Source: a virus. Taken from it: a stretch of DNA of 64,000 bases. The notes beneath the pieces were generated by a model that was not told where the DNA came from, made no database searches, and saw only the letters and a program-made list of their open reading frames with translations. This document shows, piece after piece, positions 24,000-32,426 of this stretch. A program made the position numbers and the translations under genes. The DNA is taken from positions 32,571 through 96,570 of the IMG/VR virus record IMGVR_UViG_3300034072_001395; one strand, 5' to 3'. How positions within the stretch are numbered: position 1 is the first letter of the stretch; every line of letters begins with the position of its first letter.

Positions 24000-24371
24000 A
24001 TGCCCCGCAAGCCCGACCCCCGCGCCGCCGTCGCGCGGATCCTCAACGCCCCCCGCCGCCACACCGATCACATCATGGGCGTGGTCGACGGGAAGATCGC
24101 CGTCATCGCCCGCCTGACGTGGTCGCTCCCGAAGGACGGCATGGGCCCGCTCCGGGTCGCCGTCTGGAGCTGGGGCCCCGACGGGGGCGCCGCGTGCGAC
24201 GGGCCTCAGGTCGGCAGCGCCTCCGGGTGCGGCTACGATAAGGAGACCGCCGCCCTCACCGGCTTGACGATCGGGGGCGTGGAGCTGGGCGATCACTGCG
24301 ACCACCGCGGCCGCCCCCGGCTGGAGACCGTCTGCAACGAGCGCGGGTGGTGCTGGGTCCGCGGCCGATAG
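24000..24371 (+). CDS. Hypothetical protein
   Basis: 123 aa; AGGAGTGTCCACA before the ATG. Basic N-terminus, then a beta-rich domain with Trp and His (VAVWSWGPDGGA; GDHCDHRGRP). Four Cys in the C-terminal half might bind metal. No family is recognised. Confidence 0.65.
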   Translation: MPRKPDPRAAVARILNAPRRHTDHIMGVVDGKIAVIARLTWSLPKDGMGPLRVAVWSWGPDGGAACDGPQVGSASGCGYDKETAALTGLTIGGVELGDHCDHRGRPRLETVCNERGWCWVRGR

Positions 24372-24523
24372 CAGTTACCCACGGCGAACGGCGCCCGCCG
24401 ACAAACGGCGCCGGCACGGTCTGTATCGGAGGTCTGCCGCGTGGTGCGGCGACCGCCGGTGTAGTCCGCCCCGCGGCTGTACGATGCCGCATAGGTCCGG
24501 GGTATGGGCCGGGAGAGAGATTG

Positions 24524-24928
24524 ATGGATGACCGCCGCCCTGTTTGGGGCCTGTACGCGCACCACGTCGCCGCCCACCCGCGCGGATACTGGCCGGAACA
24601 CGTCGAGGTCCTGCTCGTGGACCGCGCCTTCAACGGCGGCGGCGTCATGGACGCATGCGCCGCGTTCTACGCCGACCCGACGACGGGCAAGGCTCAGGGG
24701 GACCCGACGGATCCGGGGGAGTGTTCCGCCGCCGAACGTCCCTACACCGTCCATGACGGCACGATCGATGACGCCGGCATCCTGACCCCCGGCCCCGCCT
24801 TCCGCCCGCTCCCCCTCCCCCCGTCCGTCCGCCGGGCGCGCGACTGGCCCACCGCCATGCGCGCCGCGACCGGGAAGCGGACCCTGCCCCGCCTGCTCCG
24901 CGCCGCGCGGGAGGTGACCCGTGCCTGA
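24524..24928 (+). CDS. Hypothetical protein
   Basis: 134 aa; GGGAGA before the ATG. Mixed alpha/beta N-terminal part and a basic C-terminal tail (RTLPRLLRAAREVTRA). Overlaps the next gene by 8 bases. No family is recognised. Confidence 0.6.
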   Translation: MDDRRPVWGLYAHHVAAHPRGYWPEHVEVLLVDRAFNGGGVMDACAAFYADPTTGKAQGDPTDPGECSAAERPYTVHDGTIDDAGILTPGPAFRPLPLPPSVRRARDWPTAMRAATGKRTLPRLLRAAREVTRA

Positions 24929-25292
24929 GTTCTACGTCATCCGCTACACTGAGCGATACCCCGCTCCCCCCGATGACGCCGACGACGCCGACGACGGGTG
25001 CCCGGATCCCGAGGTCGACGGGCCGGAAGAGATCCCGATCGACCTCGACGAGCTGGACCTCGACGATGCCGACGGCTTCCGCGACGCCGTGCGCGAGGTC
25101 GGCCGCGCCGTCGACGTGTGCGGCGAGCCGTCCTGCCTGCCGCTCCCGGCCGGGGATCTGGACCACGTCTGGGTCACGGGTGAGGGGAGCATGGACCCCC
25201 GCACGGGCGAGACTGAGCGCCCCAGCTTCCACCGCGGCACCGTCCCCGGCCCTTTGTGGGCCGCCTTCCTCCGCCACCGCTTTGTCAAGTGA
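24921..25292 (+). CDS. Acidic hypothetical protein
   Basis: 123 aa, GTG start after GGAGG. Residues 17-55 are extremely acidic (Asp/Glu), followed by an alpha/beta part. An acidic DNA-mimic-like surface is conceivable, which would fit an anti-defence role, but this is composition only. Confidence 0.6.
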   Translation: MPEFYVIRYTERYPAPPDDADDADDGCPDPEVDGPEEIPIDLDELDLDDADGFRDAVREVGRAVDVCGEPSCLPLPAGDLDHVWVTGEGSMDPRTGETERPSFHRGTVPGPLWAAFLRHRFVK

Positions 25293-25303
25293 GGACATTC
25301 ACC

Positions 25304-25537
25304 ATGCTGAACCCCGATGATCTGACCTTGCGCAAGGGCGCCGTCAGCGTTGACCTCTACTGCGGCGATCGCGTGATCGCGCGTGACCTGCTCGACACGG
25401 CGGCCGCGGAAGACGCCGTGTTTGACGCCCTCGTCTCGGCCGGCATGACGCGCGGGCCAGCAAGCACCGCCGCCCGTCGGCGGGTGCGAGACGAGGAGGC
25501 GCGCCTGACCGCGCTGTACCCGCCGCCCGCCGAGTAG
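25304..25537 (+). CDS. Hypothetical protein
   Basis: 77 aa, GAGGA before the ATG. Two short beta segments then an Ala/Arg-rich helix. The pattern LTLRKGAVSVDLYCGDRV is compact and beta-like. No family is recognised. Confidence 0.6.
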   Translation: MLNPDDLTLRKGAVSVDLYCGDRVIARDLLDTAAAEDAVFDALVSAGMTRGPASTAARRRVRDEEARLTALYPPPAE

Positions 25538-25662
25538 CCCCCACCGCGCCCGCCTCGCCCCCTCCCCCACGCCGGGGGAGGGCGTGACACCGGCCCCTCT
25601 CCCCTCCCTCTCCCCGTGCGAGGGGGGCCGCTTTCACGCCCTCGCCTATCTGGAGTGCCCCT

Positions 25663-26013
25663 ATGCCCTCGCCTGGCTTTACCTGCCCCTCCCCCGTCGC
25701 CCGCGCCGCGCTTCGGCGCTGGCTCGCCGCCCTCCCCGCCGGCCGCCGCGCCCGGCTCGACGCCGACGATCTGCCGGGCTGGTACGATGCCGATCTTGGG
25801 GAGCTGCTCGCCGGCTGGCCGGACGGCGGCGCCCTTCGGACCTGCCCCGCGTGCCGGGGCACGGGCTGGGCCGTGGCGGGCGCCGTGGCGGGCGAGGTCG
25901 GCGGTGAGGTCTGCCCGATCTGCGACGGTGAGCGGGTGCAGGTCTACACCGGGTCTGACGCCGTGATCTTGGGGATCACTGAGGCCGATCGGGCCGCCGC
26001 GCTGGCCGACTGA
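25663..26013 (+). CDS. Zinc-ribbon-like protein
   Basis: 116 aa, TGGAGTG before the ATG. Two CxxCxG(x)G-type knuckles (CPACRGTG near 66, CPICDGE near 88) as in DnaJ-type zinc fingers, spaced about 20 residues. The flanking parts are short and helical. Zinc binding is likely; the partner is unknown. Confidence 0.65.
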   Translation: MPSPGFTCPSPVARAALRRWLAALPAGRRARLDADDLPGWYDADLGELLAGWPDGGALRTCPACRGTGWAVAGAVAGEVGGEVCPICDGERVQVYTGSDAVILGITEADRAAALAD

Positions 26014-26032
26014 GATTGTTTGCGGGTATCGC

Positions 26033-26061
26033 TTGACGGTATCCGGCTGGAATGATAAGTA
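26033..26061 (+). promoter_or_regulatory. Sigma70-type promoter
   Basis: TTGACG, 17 bases, TAAGTA, 53 bases before the ATG at 26114; shares GCTTGACGGTATCCGGC with the promoter at 23888. Confidence 0.7.
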
Positions 26062-26113
26062 AACAGTGTCCCCCGCCGGCCGCAACGCCGGCCACCTGAG
26101 AGGAGAGACCGCC

Positions 26114-26386
26114 ATGACGTATGCGATGATCCATATCCCCGGCGACTGCCGCACCCCCACGGGGCGCCTCGCGCCGGCCGCCCGGAAGCGCATCGTGCGC
26201 GCCCTCGCCCGCCGCTGGGGCGCGAACCCCACCACCGGCGCGCACCTCGTCGGGGTGCGCAACGGGACCGTGACCGTGGCGTGCTCGGACTTCCACGCCG
26301 GGCAGGGATACAACCTGCGCGACGCGCTGGAGGCCGTCACGGTCGCCGCCCTCGCCGGCGGCCGGCGGGAGGTGTCCGATGTCTGA
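26114..26386 (+). CDS. Hypothetical protein
   Basis: 90 aa, AGGAG before the ATG. Basic helical middle (AARKRIVRALARRWG) and a beta part. Start of a run of four coupled genes. Overlaps the next gene by 8 bases. No family is recognised. Confidence 0.6.
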   Translation: MTYAMIHIPGDCRTPTGRLAPAARKRIVRALARRWGANPTTGAHLVGVRNGTVTVACSDFHAGQGYNLRDALEAVTVAALAGGRREVSDV

Positions 26387-26708
26387 GGTCACCCTGACGG
26401 TTTACGACGCGGGCCGCCCCTGGATCTTGCGGGTTGTCCCGCAGGGCGGCCGCTACGGCCTCGACGACTGCCTGACGTGGGATGATCCGTCGCCCCTCGT
26501 GGAGTTCTACGATGCGCGCGGCATCGACCGCTTCGGCCCGCGCGGTCAGTTCGCCAGCCGCTACCGGCTGGCGGAGCTGGCCGGCCACGAGGGCGGCCTG
26601 CTCCTGCACGGCGGCGTGCCGGAATGGTCCGTGTCCGCCGAGACCGTGAGCATCGCCGTGGGCCTCGCCCGCAACGTGGCTGAGGGCCTGGAGGTGGCCG
26701 ATGTCTGA
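26379..26708 (+). CDS. Hypothetical protein
   Basis: 109 aa, beta-rich N-terminal half and helical end. Both ends overlap neighbours by 8 bases with the same GGAGGTGNCCGATGTCTGA junction sequence type, so these junctions look duplicated. No family is recognised. Confidence 0.6.
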   Translation: MSEVTLTVYDAGRPWILRVVPQGGRYGLDDCLTWDDPSPLVEFYDARGIDRFGPRGQFASRYRLAELAGHEGGLLLHGGVPEWSVSAETVSIAVGLARNVAEGLEVADV

Positions 26709-26946
26709 GCCGTACAACCGCCCGTGTGACCCGGGCTTCAACCCCCGCCTGCCCCACGTCGTCCGGGTCGACGCCCGCTGCTACGTCGTCGCGCGGCAGG
26801 ATCCTACCGACCCCCGCGTCTGGTGCGCGAACGCGGGGAAGTACGGCACGGCGTACGGCCGACTGCCCGACCTCCCCACGCTGGCCGGCGTGCGCGTCTT
26901 CCGGTGCGCGCCGCCCGCGCAACGCTACCTCGACGGGGGCTTGTGA
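26701..26946 (+). CDS. Hypothetical protein
   Basis: 81 aa. Four Cys and many Arg/Tyr; compact. Starts in the same GATGTCTGAG junction as the gene before it. No family is recognised. Confidence 0.6.
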   Translation: MSEPYNRPCDPGFNPRLPHVVRVDARCYVVARQDPTDPRVWCANAGKYGTAYGRLPDLPTLAGVRVFRCAPPAQRYLDGGL

Positions 26947-27359
26947 TGCCTGCGACCCTGCCTGACCGACTGCGCTTCACGCGCTACGCCGACGCCCGGC
27001 ACGCCGTCGACACCGCCGCCGACGTGCGGGATGTCGCGGATGGCCTGGCCGAAGACTTCGGCCTGCTCGTCGAGGCCCTCGACGACTTGGCCGACGAGGT
27101 CGAGGCCGTCCGCAAGGAGGGTGACGACGCCGTCGCCGCCGTCGAGGCGAAGTACGCCGACGCGGCGGCCGCCGTCAAGGCTGCCGAGGAGCCGCTTCAG
27201 CGGCAGATCGCGGACCTCGAACACGAGCTGCGCCGGACGCTGACCCGTCGTAACGATCTCCTGCGCCGTCTGGCGAAGGAGGTCAAGGCCGCCCGAAAGG
27301 ACCCGACGCTCTGCCTCGATCGCATCGACGCGATCCTGGCAACCCACCTCGCCGGCTGA
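26946..27359 (+). CDS. Coiled-coil protein
   Basis: 137 aa, start overlapping the previous stop (TGATG). Residues 35-120 form a long heptad-repeat helix rich in Ala, Glu, Asp and Val. Possibly an oligomeric scaffold or regulator; function unknown. Confidence 0.65.
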   Translation: MPATLPDRLRFTRYADARHAVDTAADVRDVADGLAEDFGLLVEALDDLADEVEAVRKEGDDAVAAVEAKYADAAAAVKAAEEPLQRQIADLEHELRRTLTRRNDLLRRLAKEVKAARKDPTLCLDRIDAILATHLAG

Positions 27360-27372
27360 GAGGCCCCCCGCC

Positions 27373-27708
27373 ATGACCACCGTGCCACCCACCGCGCCCC
27401 TCGTCCTCCCCTTCGCCGCCGTCGACGCTGACGGGGTGCCGCACTTCGGCACGGTCACGGTCACGGGGCTGCGCCGCCTCCCGATGATCGCCCTGGTCGG
27501 GGTGCCCGACCCTCGGACTGCCCGCGACCTCATCGATCTGGCTTTCGCTGGGGCGCGCCTGAGCCGCCCGCGGTGGCGCCTCGTGGTCGAAGTCGACGTG
27601 CCGGGCGCTGACGAGCGCACCGTGGCGCGCATGGGCCCCGGCATCCATGCGGCCGTGACGATGAGCTTGATGGTTTACGCCGCCCGGTGCGGTCTGGTTG
27701 TTGAGTAA
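27373..27708 (+). CDS. Hypothetical protein
   Basis: 111 aa. A short GAGAGG lies upstream of the ATG. Beta-alpha pattern (MIALVGVPDPRTARDLIDLAF) and a C-terminal Met-rich helix. No family is recognised. Confidence 0.6.
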   Translation: MTTVPPTAPLVLPFAAVDADGVPHFGTVTVTGLRRLPMIALVGVPDPRTARDLIDLAFAGARLSRPRWRLVVEVDVPGADERTVARMGPGIHAAVTMSLMVYAARCGLVVE

Positions 27709-27711
27709 CCC

Positions 27712-27740
27712 TTGCGCCTGTCGTATGGCCGAGATACTGT
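27712..27740 (+). promoter_or_regulatory. Sigma70-type promoter
   Basis: TTGCGC, 17 bases, TACTGT, 90 bases before the ATG at 27830; it opens the second half of the small-gene array. Confidence 0.7.
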
Positions 27741-27829
27741 ATAGAGAGACATCGAGCCCGCCGGTCGGCCACGTCGACCCGCGCGCCCGGTGCCTCTGCC
27801 GGACCTGACCGCCTGAACTTGGAGCCCAC

Positions 27830-28123
27830 ATGCCCACCACCCGTCACGACTTCTTCCCCCCTCCGGCCATCGACCAGGACGTGCGGGCCATCCGCAGCGC
27901 CCTCGCCATCGCATACGGCGGGGCATCGCAGTACGGGCCCGCGGTGTTCGGGGCCTGCATCTTTGGCCACCAGAACAACGGCGGCATCCTGAGCGCGTAC
28001 CCGCCGGCCGAGGTGGCCGCGGAGTTCGGCCGACAGGAGGCCGAGCAGTTTGAGGCGCTCGACGCTGCCGTCGAGGCCGCCGTCGTGCTGCAGGCCGTGC
28101 AGGCCCTTTGGGGGCAGGTGTGA
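27830..28123 (+). CDS. Hypothetical protein
   Basis: 97 aa, GGAG before the ATG. Mixed fold, acidic Ala-rich C-terminal helix. Stop overlaps a 25-codon coupled frame (GTGA). No family is recognised. Confidence 0.6.
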   Translation: MPTTRHDFFPPPAIDQDVRAIRSALAIAYGGASQYGPAVFGACIFGHQNNGGILSAYPPAEVAAEFGRQEAEQFEALDAAVEAAVVLQAVQALWGQV

Positions 28124-28197
28124 GCGCCTGGACCTTCGCCGCCGACGCGGCCCTCACCACCGCCCACGCCTCCTCTCACCTCTGGAGCCTGCAATGA
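28120..28197 (+). CDS. Possible 25-residue microprotein
   Basis: GTG overlaps the previous stop (GTGA) and the TGA overlaps the next ATG (ATGA), so it is coupled on both sides. Encodes an amphipathic Ala/His/Trp peptide. It fills the whole gap between two real genes, which favours translation. Confidence 0.4.
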   Translation: MSAWTFAADAALTTAHASSHLWSLQ

Positions 28198-28805
28198 ATG
28201 ACCCGACCTTCCTGCACTGGAACATTCACCTTGCCGTCGCGGGCGCGCTTTCCGTCGCCAGCCTCAACCTCGCGGGCCCCGCTCGTGACGGCGAGAAGCC
28301 CACGCATGCTTTCGTTCGCCGCATGCTCCCGCAACTCCGCCGGGCCTACGGAAGCCTGGTCAACATCAGCGGCGTGGAGGCCCTCATCGAGCCGTGGAAC
28401 GTCCTCGGCTGCGAGATCGCAACCCGCATGGGCTGGATCGATGCCAGCGCGTTTGTGAACTTCCGGTCGGTGCGGCACACCCAGGAGGGCCACGACATCT
28501 CGCGTGCGACGGAGATCCTCTACAAGTGGGCGCTTCGCGGCTACCCTGCTGGCTGGGTGGTGCCTCCGGCCAAGGAGCCCTTCTACTGGATCCGCATCGC
28601 CGATGTCCGGTTCGCGCTCAAGTTCACCCTCGGGCAGCACGACCCGCGGCCCATCACCTGCGCCATCCTCCCCGAGGAGGCCATGGTTCCGTGGCCGGTG
28701 GCCGGCCAGCCCGCGCCCGCCGAGGCAGCCTACGCCGTCCGCTACCACGCGCGCCCCGAGGACACGCGGCAGGCCGTCAAGGATCTTTCCGGGGAGGACT
28801 GGTAG
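28194..28805 (+). CDS. Hypothetical protein
   Basis: 203 aa, GGAG before the ATG. Largest product in this stretch; mixed alpha/beta with several Trp, and a core stretch FYWIRIADVRFALKFTLGQ. The next gene follows directly after its stop. No family is recognised. Confidence 0.7.
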   Translation: MNDPTFLHWNIHLAVAGALSVASLNLAGPARDGEKPTHAFVRRMLPQLRRAYGSLVNISGVEALIEPWNVLGCEIATRMGWIDASAFVNFRSVRHTQEGHDISRATEILYKWALRGYPAGWVVPPAKEPFYWIRIADVRFALKFTLGQHDPRPITCAILPEEAMVPWPVAGQPAPAEAAYAVRYHARPEDTRQAVKDLSGEDW

Positions 28806-29078
28806 ATGCCCGTCTACAACGTCTCACGCTACCGCCCCGGCCCCAACGCCACGCCGCAGCCCGGCCTCATCGAGCGCGCAGTCATCGTCTCGGAGCGCGG
28901 CCTGCCCCCCGAAACGCCCGGCACGCTGTTCTTCTGCGACACGGCGGTCGCCGTTCGGGCCGCTGGCCTCGGCCGGAAGGACGTGGCGGGCGAGCAACTC
29001 GGCTGGGTCCTGCGCGACGACGCCCCTGCGTTTGCGCCCCCGCCGCCGACCTGGGCGGACCTCACCCGCATCCCGTGA
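28806..29078 (+). CDS. Hypothetical protein
   Basis: 90 aa; GGGAGG before the ATG. Basic N-terminus, beta-rich middle, Pro-rich end (PPPPTWADLTRIP). No family is recognised. Confidence 0.6.
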   Translation: MPVYNVSRYRPGPNATPQPGLIERAVIVSERGLPPETPGTLFFCDTAVAVRAAGLGRKDVAGEQLGWVLRDDAPAFAPPPPTWADLTRIP

Positions 29079-29088
29079 TGGAGCACCC

Positions 29089-29340
29089 GTGACTTCCCCT
29101 GGGACCCTCTCCACCCTCACCCTCCGCCGCTCCGCCCTCCGAGGCGCCCGTGGCGTTGGCCGCCTGGCCCGGCTGCGCCCCCTCGACCTGGGCCGCTGGC
29201 TCCTCGTGGTGCCGGCCACCGCCCGCGTCGGGCGCATCCACCGGCTCCGCCTGATCGCCGAGGACTACATGCCCGGCGACCTGTCGGACACCTTCACCCT
29301 GGTCCCGGGCCATCGCCGGCCCGACCTCCTCCCCTTCTGA
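29089..29340 (+). CDS. Small basic protein
   Basis: 83 aa, GTG after GGAG. Very Arg/Leu-rich, with a hydrophobic stretch LGRWLLVVPATARVG. Likely binds nucleic acid or membrane. No family is recognised. Confidence 0.55.
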   Translation: MTSPGTLSTLTLRRSALRGARGVGRLARLRPLDLGRWLLVVPATARVGRIHRLRLIAEDYMPGDLSDTFTLVPGHRRPDLLPF

Positions 29341-29348
29341 GGCCCCGC

Positions 29349-29684
29349 ATGACTGACCCCTCCCCTCCGCCGATGTCCGCCCGCCCGTGGGGGCTGGATG
29401 ACGACCGGCTCCGCGAGCTGGTCGCCACCAGCACGGCCGCGACGTTCGATGTCGAGGCCATCGCCGCTGACCTCGGCCGCACGGTGTCCGCCGTGCGGAT
29501 GCGGATGTCCTCCCTCGGCATCCCCTCACCCCGCCCGCAGGGCAAGCCGCGGAGCGTGGTGTCCTTCTCGGACCCCACCCTGTACGCGAAGCTCCAGGCG
29601 CATGGCGATCCGGGCGAGGTTGCCAAGTCCATCATCACCGACTACTTCGCTGCGCAGGAGGCCGCCCGTGTCCACGATCGCTGA
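29349..29684 (+). CDS. Helix-turn-helix protein
   Basis: 111 aa. Residues 22-56 fit a GcrA/SANT-like helix-turn-helix (DDRLRELVATS, then IAADLGRTVSAVRMRMSSLG). The C-terminal helical part may dimerise. A small transcription regulator is the natural reading. Confidence 0.6.
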   Translation: MTDPSPPPMSARPWGLDDDRLRELVATSTAATFDVEAIAADLGRTVSAVRMRMSSLGIPSPRPQGKPRSVVSFSDPTLYAKLQAHGDPGEVAKSIITDYFAAQEAARVHDR

Positions 29685-29841
29685 CCAGTCCGCCACAGCG
29701 GCGGCGCTGCTGATGCTCGCCGCCGCCATCAACCTCCTCCTCGGCGTGACGCTTCACGTCGACCACCTGCTCGCCGCCCTGGCGTGCAGCACCATCTCCG
29801 CCCTGGCTCTCACCGTCCACGTCCTCACCCGGAGCGTCTGA
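29668..29841 (+). CDS. Two-helix membrane protein (57 aa)
   Basis: GTG at 29668, AGGAG 7 bases upstream, overlapping the preceding gene by 17 bases. Two hydrophobic helices (about 9-28 and 33-53). Function unknown. Confidence 0.55.
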   Translation: MSTIADQSATAAALLMLAAAINLLLGVTLHVDHLLAALACSTISALALTVHVLTRSV

Positions 29842-29843
29842 CT

Positions 29844-30134
29844 ATGCCCATCACCGCAAACGGAACGCCCACGTTCAACGTCGGCCGCCTGCCCTTCACC
29901 CCGAGCCTGCGCGTCGAGCCCGACACCGACGGCGACAAGTGCGCCCTGGTGGTCGGCAACTGCATCGACCCCATGGGCGCCTGGGGGGAGTGGTACGTCA
30001 CGGACACGCCCGCCTACTCCTACAAGGAGCTGGAGGGCCTGCTCGCCGAGGCCGTCGTGCGCGGCGACCTCGACACCGCCCAGCGCGACGCGCTGCTGAC
30101 CCAGGCGCATGGCGTCTGGAAGGTGGTCGCATGA
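29844..30134 (+). CDS. Hypothetical protein
   Basis: 96 aa, GGAG before the ATG. Beta-rich N-terminal half, helical C-terminal half. Coupled to the next gene (ATGA). No family is recognised. Confidence 0.6.
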   Translation: MPITANGTPTFNVGRLPFTPSLRVEPDTDGDKCALVVGNCIDPMGAWGEWYVTDTPAYSYKELEGLLAEAVVRGDLDTAQRDALLTQAHGVWKVVA

Positions 30135-30523
30135 GCGCGCGTGTGATGGGTATTCTGAATGCCCGGCCGGCGACGGCCTTCGAGAAGAGCCAGATCGACA
30201 AGCTGATCGTCCTCGTCCGTGAGGAGGAGGGCATCAAGGTCGAGCTGTTCGAGGACCGTATCGCCCTTCTCACTGAGGACGACGACACCCTGGCGTGCGC
30301 TGCGGATCGCCTCTCACTCTGCATCGAGTTCACCGGCAGCGCCCTGTCGTGGCCGAACATCACGGGGGAGTGGCGCTATCGGGAGGACGACACGCGCTGC
30401 CGCGTTGACGAGATGGTCCGCTACGCCTACGGCAAAGAGGCCCAGGCCATCGCCAACCTCACCGGCGTCGCCATCACGGACGACTGCACCGGCGCCGTCT
30501 ACCGCCCCGAGGAGATCAACTGA
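30131..30523 (+). CDS. Hypothetical protein
   Basis: 130 aa, acidic, alpha/beta. Start and stop overlap neighbours by four and one base. No family is recognised. Confidence 0.6.
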   Translation: MSARVMGILNARPATAFEKSQIDKLIVLVREEEGIKVELFEDRIALLTEDDDTLACAADRLSLCIEFTGSALSWPNITGEWRYREDDTRCRVDEMVRYAYGKEAQAIANLTGVAITDDCTGAVYRPEEIN

Positions 30524-30936
30524 TGGATCCGATCATCAAGCTGCCCGCCCCCATCGAGACGCCCGCCACCGACCGCCTGCGCGCCCTGATCGCGGCCTGC
30601 GCTGAGGCTGACGCGAAGTACCGCGCGGCGTCCACCGCGCATGACGCCGAGGTCCTGGCGGCGGCCTACGCGGGCGACACGGAGAGGGTCCAGGCCCTCG
30701 CGCAGTCGGCGCCGAAACCCAACACCGATCCGGAGCAGGCCCTTCGGCGCGAGGCAAGCGGCTTGCGCACGGCGGCGTGGCAGGAATACAGCGCCCTCCA
30801 AGTGCGGGCGCACACGCTGGAGGTGCTGATCGCGTGCGCGGATGAGGCGCTGTACGAGTGCCGTCGCCGCCAGGATGACATCCACGCCGCGATCGAGTAC
30901 GCCGAGAACCTGCCCGCAGAGAAGGAGAACACCTGA
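30523..30936 (+). CDS. Helical protein
   Basis: 137 aa, Ala/Arg/Glu-rich, predicted as two or three long helices; ends EKENT with a GGAGAACACCTGATG junction, the same kind of junction used in the leftward operon at 16099 and 19282. Function unknown. Confidence 0.6.
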   Translation: MDPIIKLPAPIETPATDRLRALIAACAEADAKYRAASTAHDAEVLAAAYAGDTERVQALAQSAPKPNTDPEQALRREASGLRTAAWQEYSALQVRAHTLEVLIACADEALYECRRRQDDIHAAIEYAENLPAEKENT

Positions 30937-31160
30937 TGGGCGTCATCGGTACGCCGGCCACCTACCGCTGCGATGCGTGTGGTGCGCTCGGCCAGGGCTT
31001 CACCCGCGAGATCCCCGACGGCTGGCTGGCGATCGTGTGGGTGCCCGGCTACCTTCGCCCGCCCGGCTTCGTGCCGCCACCCACCCGCGTCGTGTGCTCG
31101 AAGGCTTGCGCCGACGCGCTCGCCCCCCTCTGCAAGCCCCCGGAGATCGATCTGCCATGA
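30936..31160 (+). CDS. Small zinc-binding protein
   Basis: 74 aa. CDACG (12-16) and CSKAC (about 52-56) make a CxxC...CxxxC set, as in treble-clef zinc knuckles. Pro-rich middle. Likely a structural zinc site; role unknown. Confidence 0.6.
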   Translation: MGVIGTPATYRCDACGALGQGFTREIPDGWLAIVWVPGYLRPPGFVPPPTRVVCSKACADALAPLCKPPEIDLP

Positions 31161-31423
31161 GCACCATCGCCCTCGACCACCCGCACCTGACGCTGCCCCG
31201 CCTCGACGGGAAGTTCCCGCCCGAGATGCTGGACGAGTTCTACTTCTACTGCCTCCACTTCGACGGGGAGCGCGACGCGGACGGGAAGCTCACATACCTC
31301 GTCATGGCGTCCTCCCTCGTCACCAACCGGGAGATGGCCGTCGGGTTCCTGCGCTCGACCGAGCGGGCCTCCAAGGCGCAGGTCGCCGCGCATGTCGGCA
31401 TCCCCCTGGAGATGCTGCGTTGA
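31157..31423 (+). CDS. Hypothetical protein
   Basis: 88 aa, ATGA overlap with the gene before. Aromatic, acidic first half (FYFYCLHFDGERDAD), helical second half. Coupled to the next gene (TTGA). No family is recognised. Confidence 0.6.
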   Translation: MSTIALDHPHLTLPRLDGKFPPEMLDEFYFYCLHFDGERDADGKLTYLVMASSLVTNREMAVGFLRSTERASKAQVAAHVGIPLEMLR

Positions 31424-31566
31424 TCCCGCTCACCATCACGGCGATCACGGCCGCCTACATCATCTTCGTCTGCGTCAAGTCCTGCTCCATGTCCTACCCC
31501 GAGGCCGTCATGTTCCGCGTGTTCTTCCTGCTCATCGCGCCCTGCGCGCTGCTGGTGGTGTTCTGA
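31420..31566 (+). CDS. Small membrane protein (48 aa), TTG start
   Basis: TTG at 31420 overlaps the preceding stop (TTGA), with GGAG 6 bases upstream. Two hydrophobic segments (about 3-19 and 30-47) separated by a Cys-containing turn. The next gene starts in its stop codon. Function unknown. Confidence 0.5.
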   Translation: MIPLTITAITAAYIIFVCVKSCSMSYPEAVMFRVFFLLIAPCALLVVF

Positions 31567-32414
31567 TGCGCTTCGTCGAGCTGGACTACCTGAGCTACCT
31601 GCGCGCCCTGGTGCTTGGCACCGGCGCCGCCATGTCCTCCTGGCAGTCGGGCCGGACGAAGGAGCGGTGGCGCGCCCTGACCGTGCCCGTCACCCTCACC
31701 CACGAGGACAGGGATGACGGCAGCATCCCGCTCCTCCAGTCCAAGCGCATGCCGCCCGGCGTGCTGCTCACCGAGTTGGTCGGTTTCATCCGCGGTGAGA
31801 CCAACGAGCGGTGGTACAGCGAGCGCGGCTGCTCCATCTGGAAGGAGTGGGCCGCCGAGGATGGCGCGCTCGGGCCCATCTACGGCGCGCAGTGGCGTCG
31901 CTGGGACGGCGGCGGCGACGACATGCCTCCGCGTGACCAGTTGCTCGGCCTGGTCACCGCCCTGCGCCGTCAGGGCAACGACCGCCGCGGGCTCGTCTCC
32001 GCCTGGAACGTGGCCGACCTCAAGCGCATGGCGCTGCCGCCCTGCCACTTCGCCTTCCAGGCGATCGTGCTCGACGGCCGGCTCAACCTCACGGCCTTCA
32101 TGCGCAGCGGCGACTGGTTCCTGGGCGTGCCCTTCAACCTCGCCAGCTACGCCGTGCTCATGCACCTCCTGGCGCGCGAGGTCGGCGTCGCGCCGGGTCG
32201 GGTGTCGCTGGTTGTGAACAACCCGCACATCTACGAGAACCACCTCGACGCGGCCCGCGCACAGCTCGCCGTGGCCTACGGTGAGGCGGACTGCCCGACG
32301 CTCAGCGTCGCCGATGGCGTGTCGATCTTCAACCACGACTTCGACGTTGCGGCCGTGCGCATCGTCGGCTACAAGCCCCACGGTCCCCGCATCCCGGCCC
32401 CCGTGGCCGTCTGA
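31566..32414 (+). CDS. thyA: Thymidylate synthase
   Basis: 282 aa, start overlapping the previous stop (TGATG). Converts dUMP and methylene-tetrahydrofolate to dTMP and dihydrofolate. Motifs in order: WRRWDG near 110, DRRGLVSAWN (139-148), LPPCH with catalytic Cys160, RSGDWFLGVPFN (180-191) and NNPHIYENHLD (218-228). Asn191 is the dUMP-specifying Asn; dCMP hydroxymethylases have Asp there. The N-terminal RTGT-type loop is not obvious. The DHFR-like gene at 35965 would recycle its dihydrofolate. Confidence 0.9.
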   Translation: MRFVELDYLSYLRALVLGTGAAMSSWQSGRTKERWRALTVPVTLTHEDRDDGSIPLLQSKRMPPGVLLTELVGFIRGETNERWYSERGCSIWKEWAAEDGALGPIYGAQWRRWDGGGDDMPPRDQLLGLVTALRRQGNDRRGLVSAWNVADLKRMALPPCHFAFQAIVLDGRLNLTAFMRSGDWFLGVPFNLASYAVLMHLLAREVGVAPGRVSLVVNNPHIYENHLDAARAQLAVAYGEADCPTLSVADGVSIFNHDFDVAAVRIVGYKPHGPRIPAPVAV

Positions 32415-32426
32415 AGGAGGTGCTCG

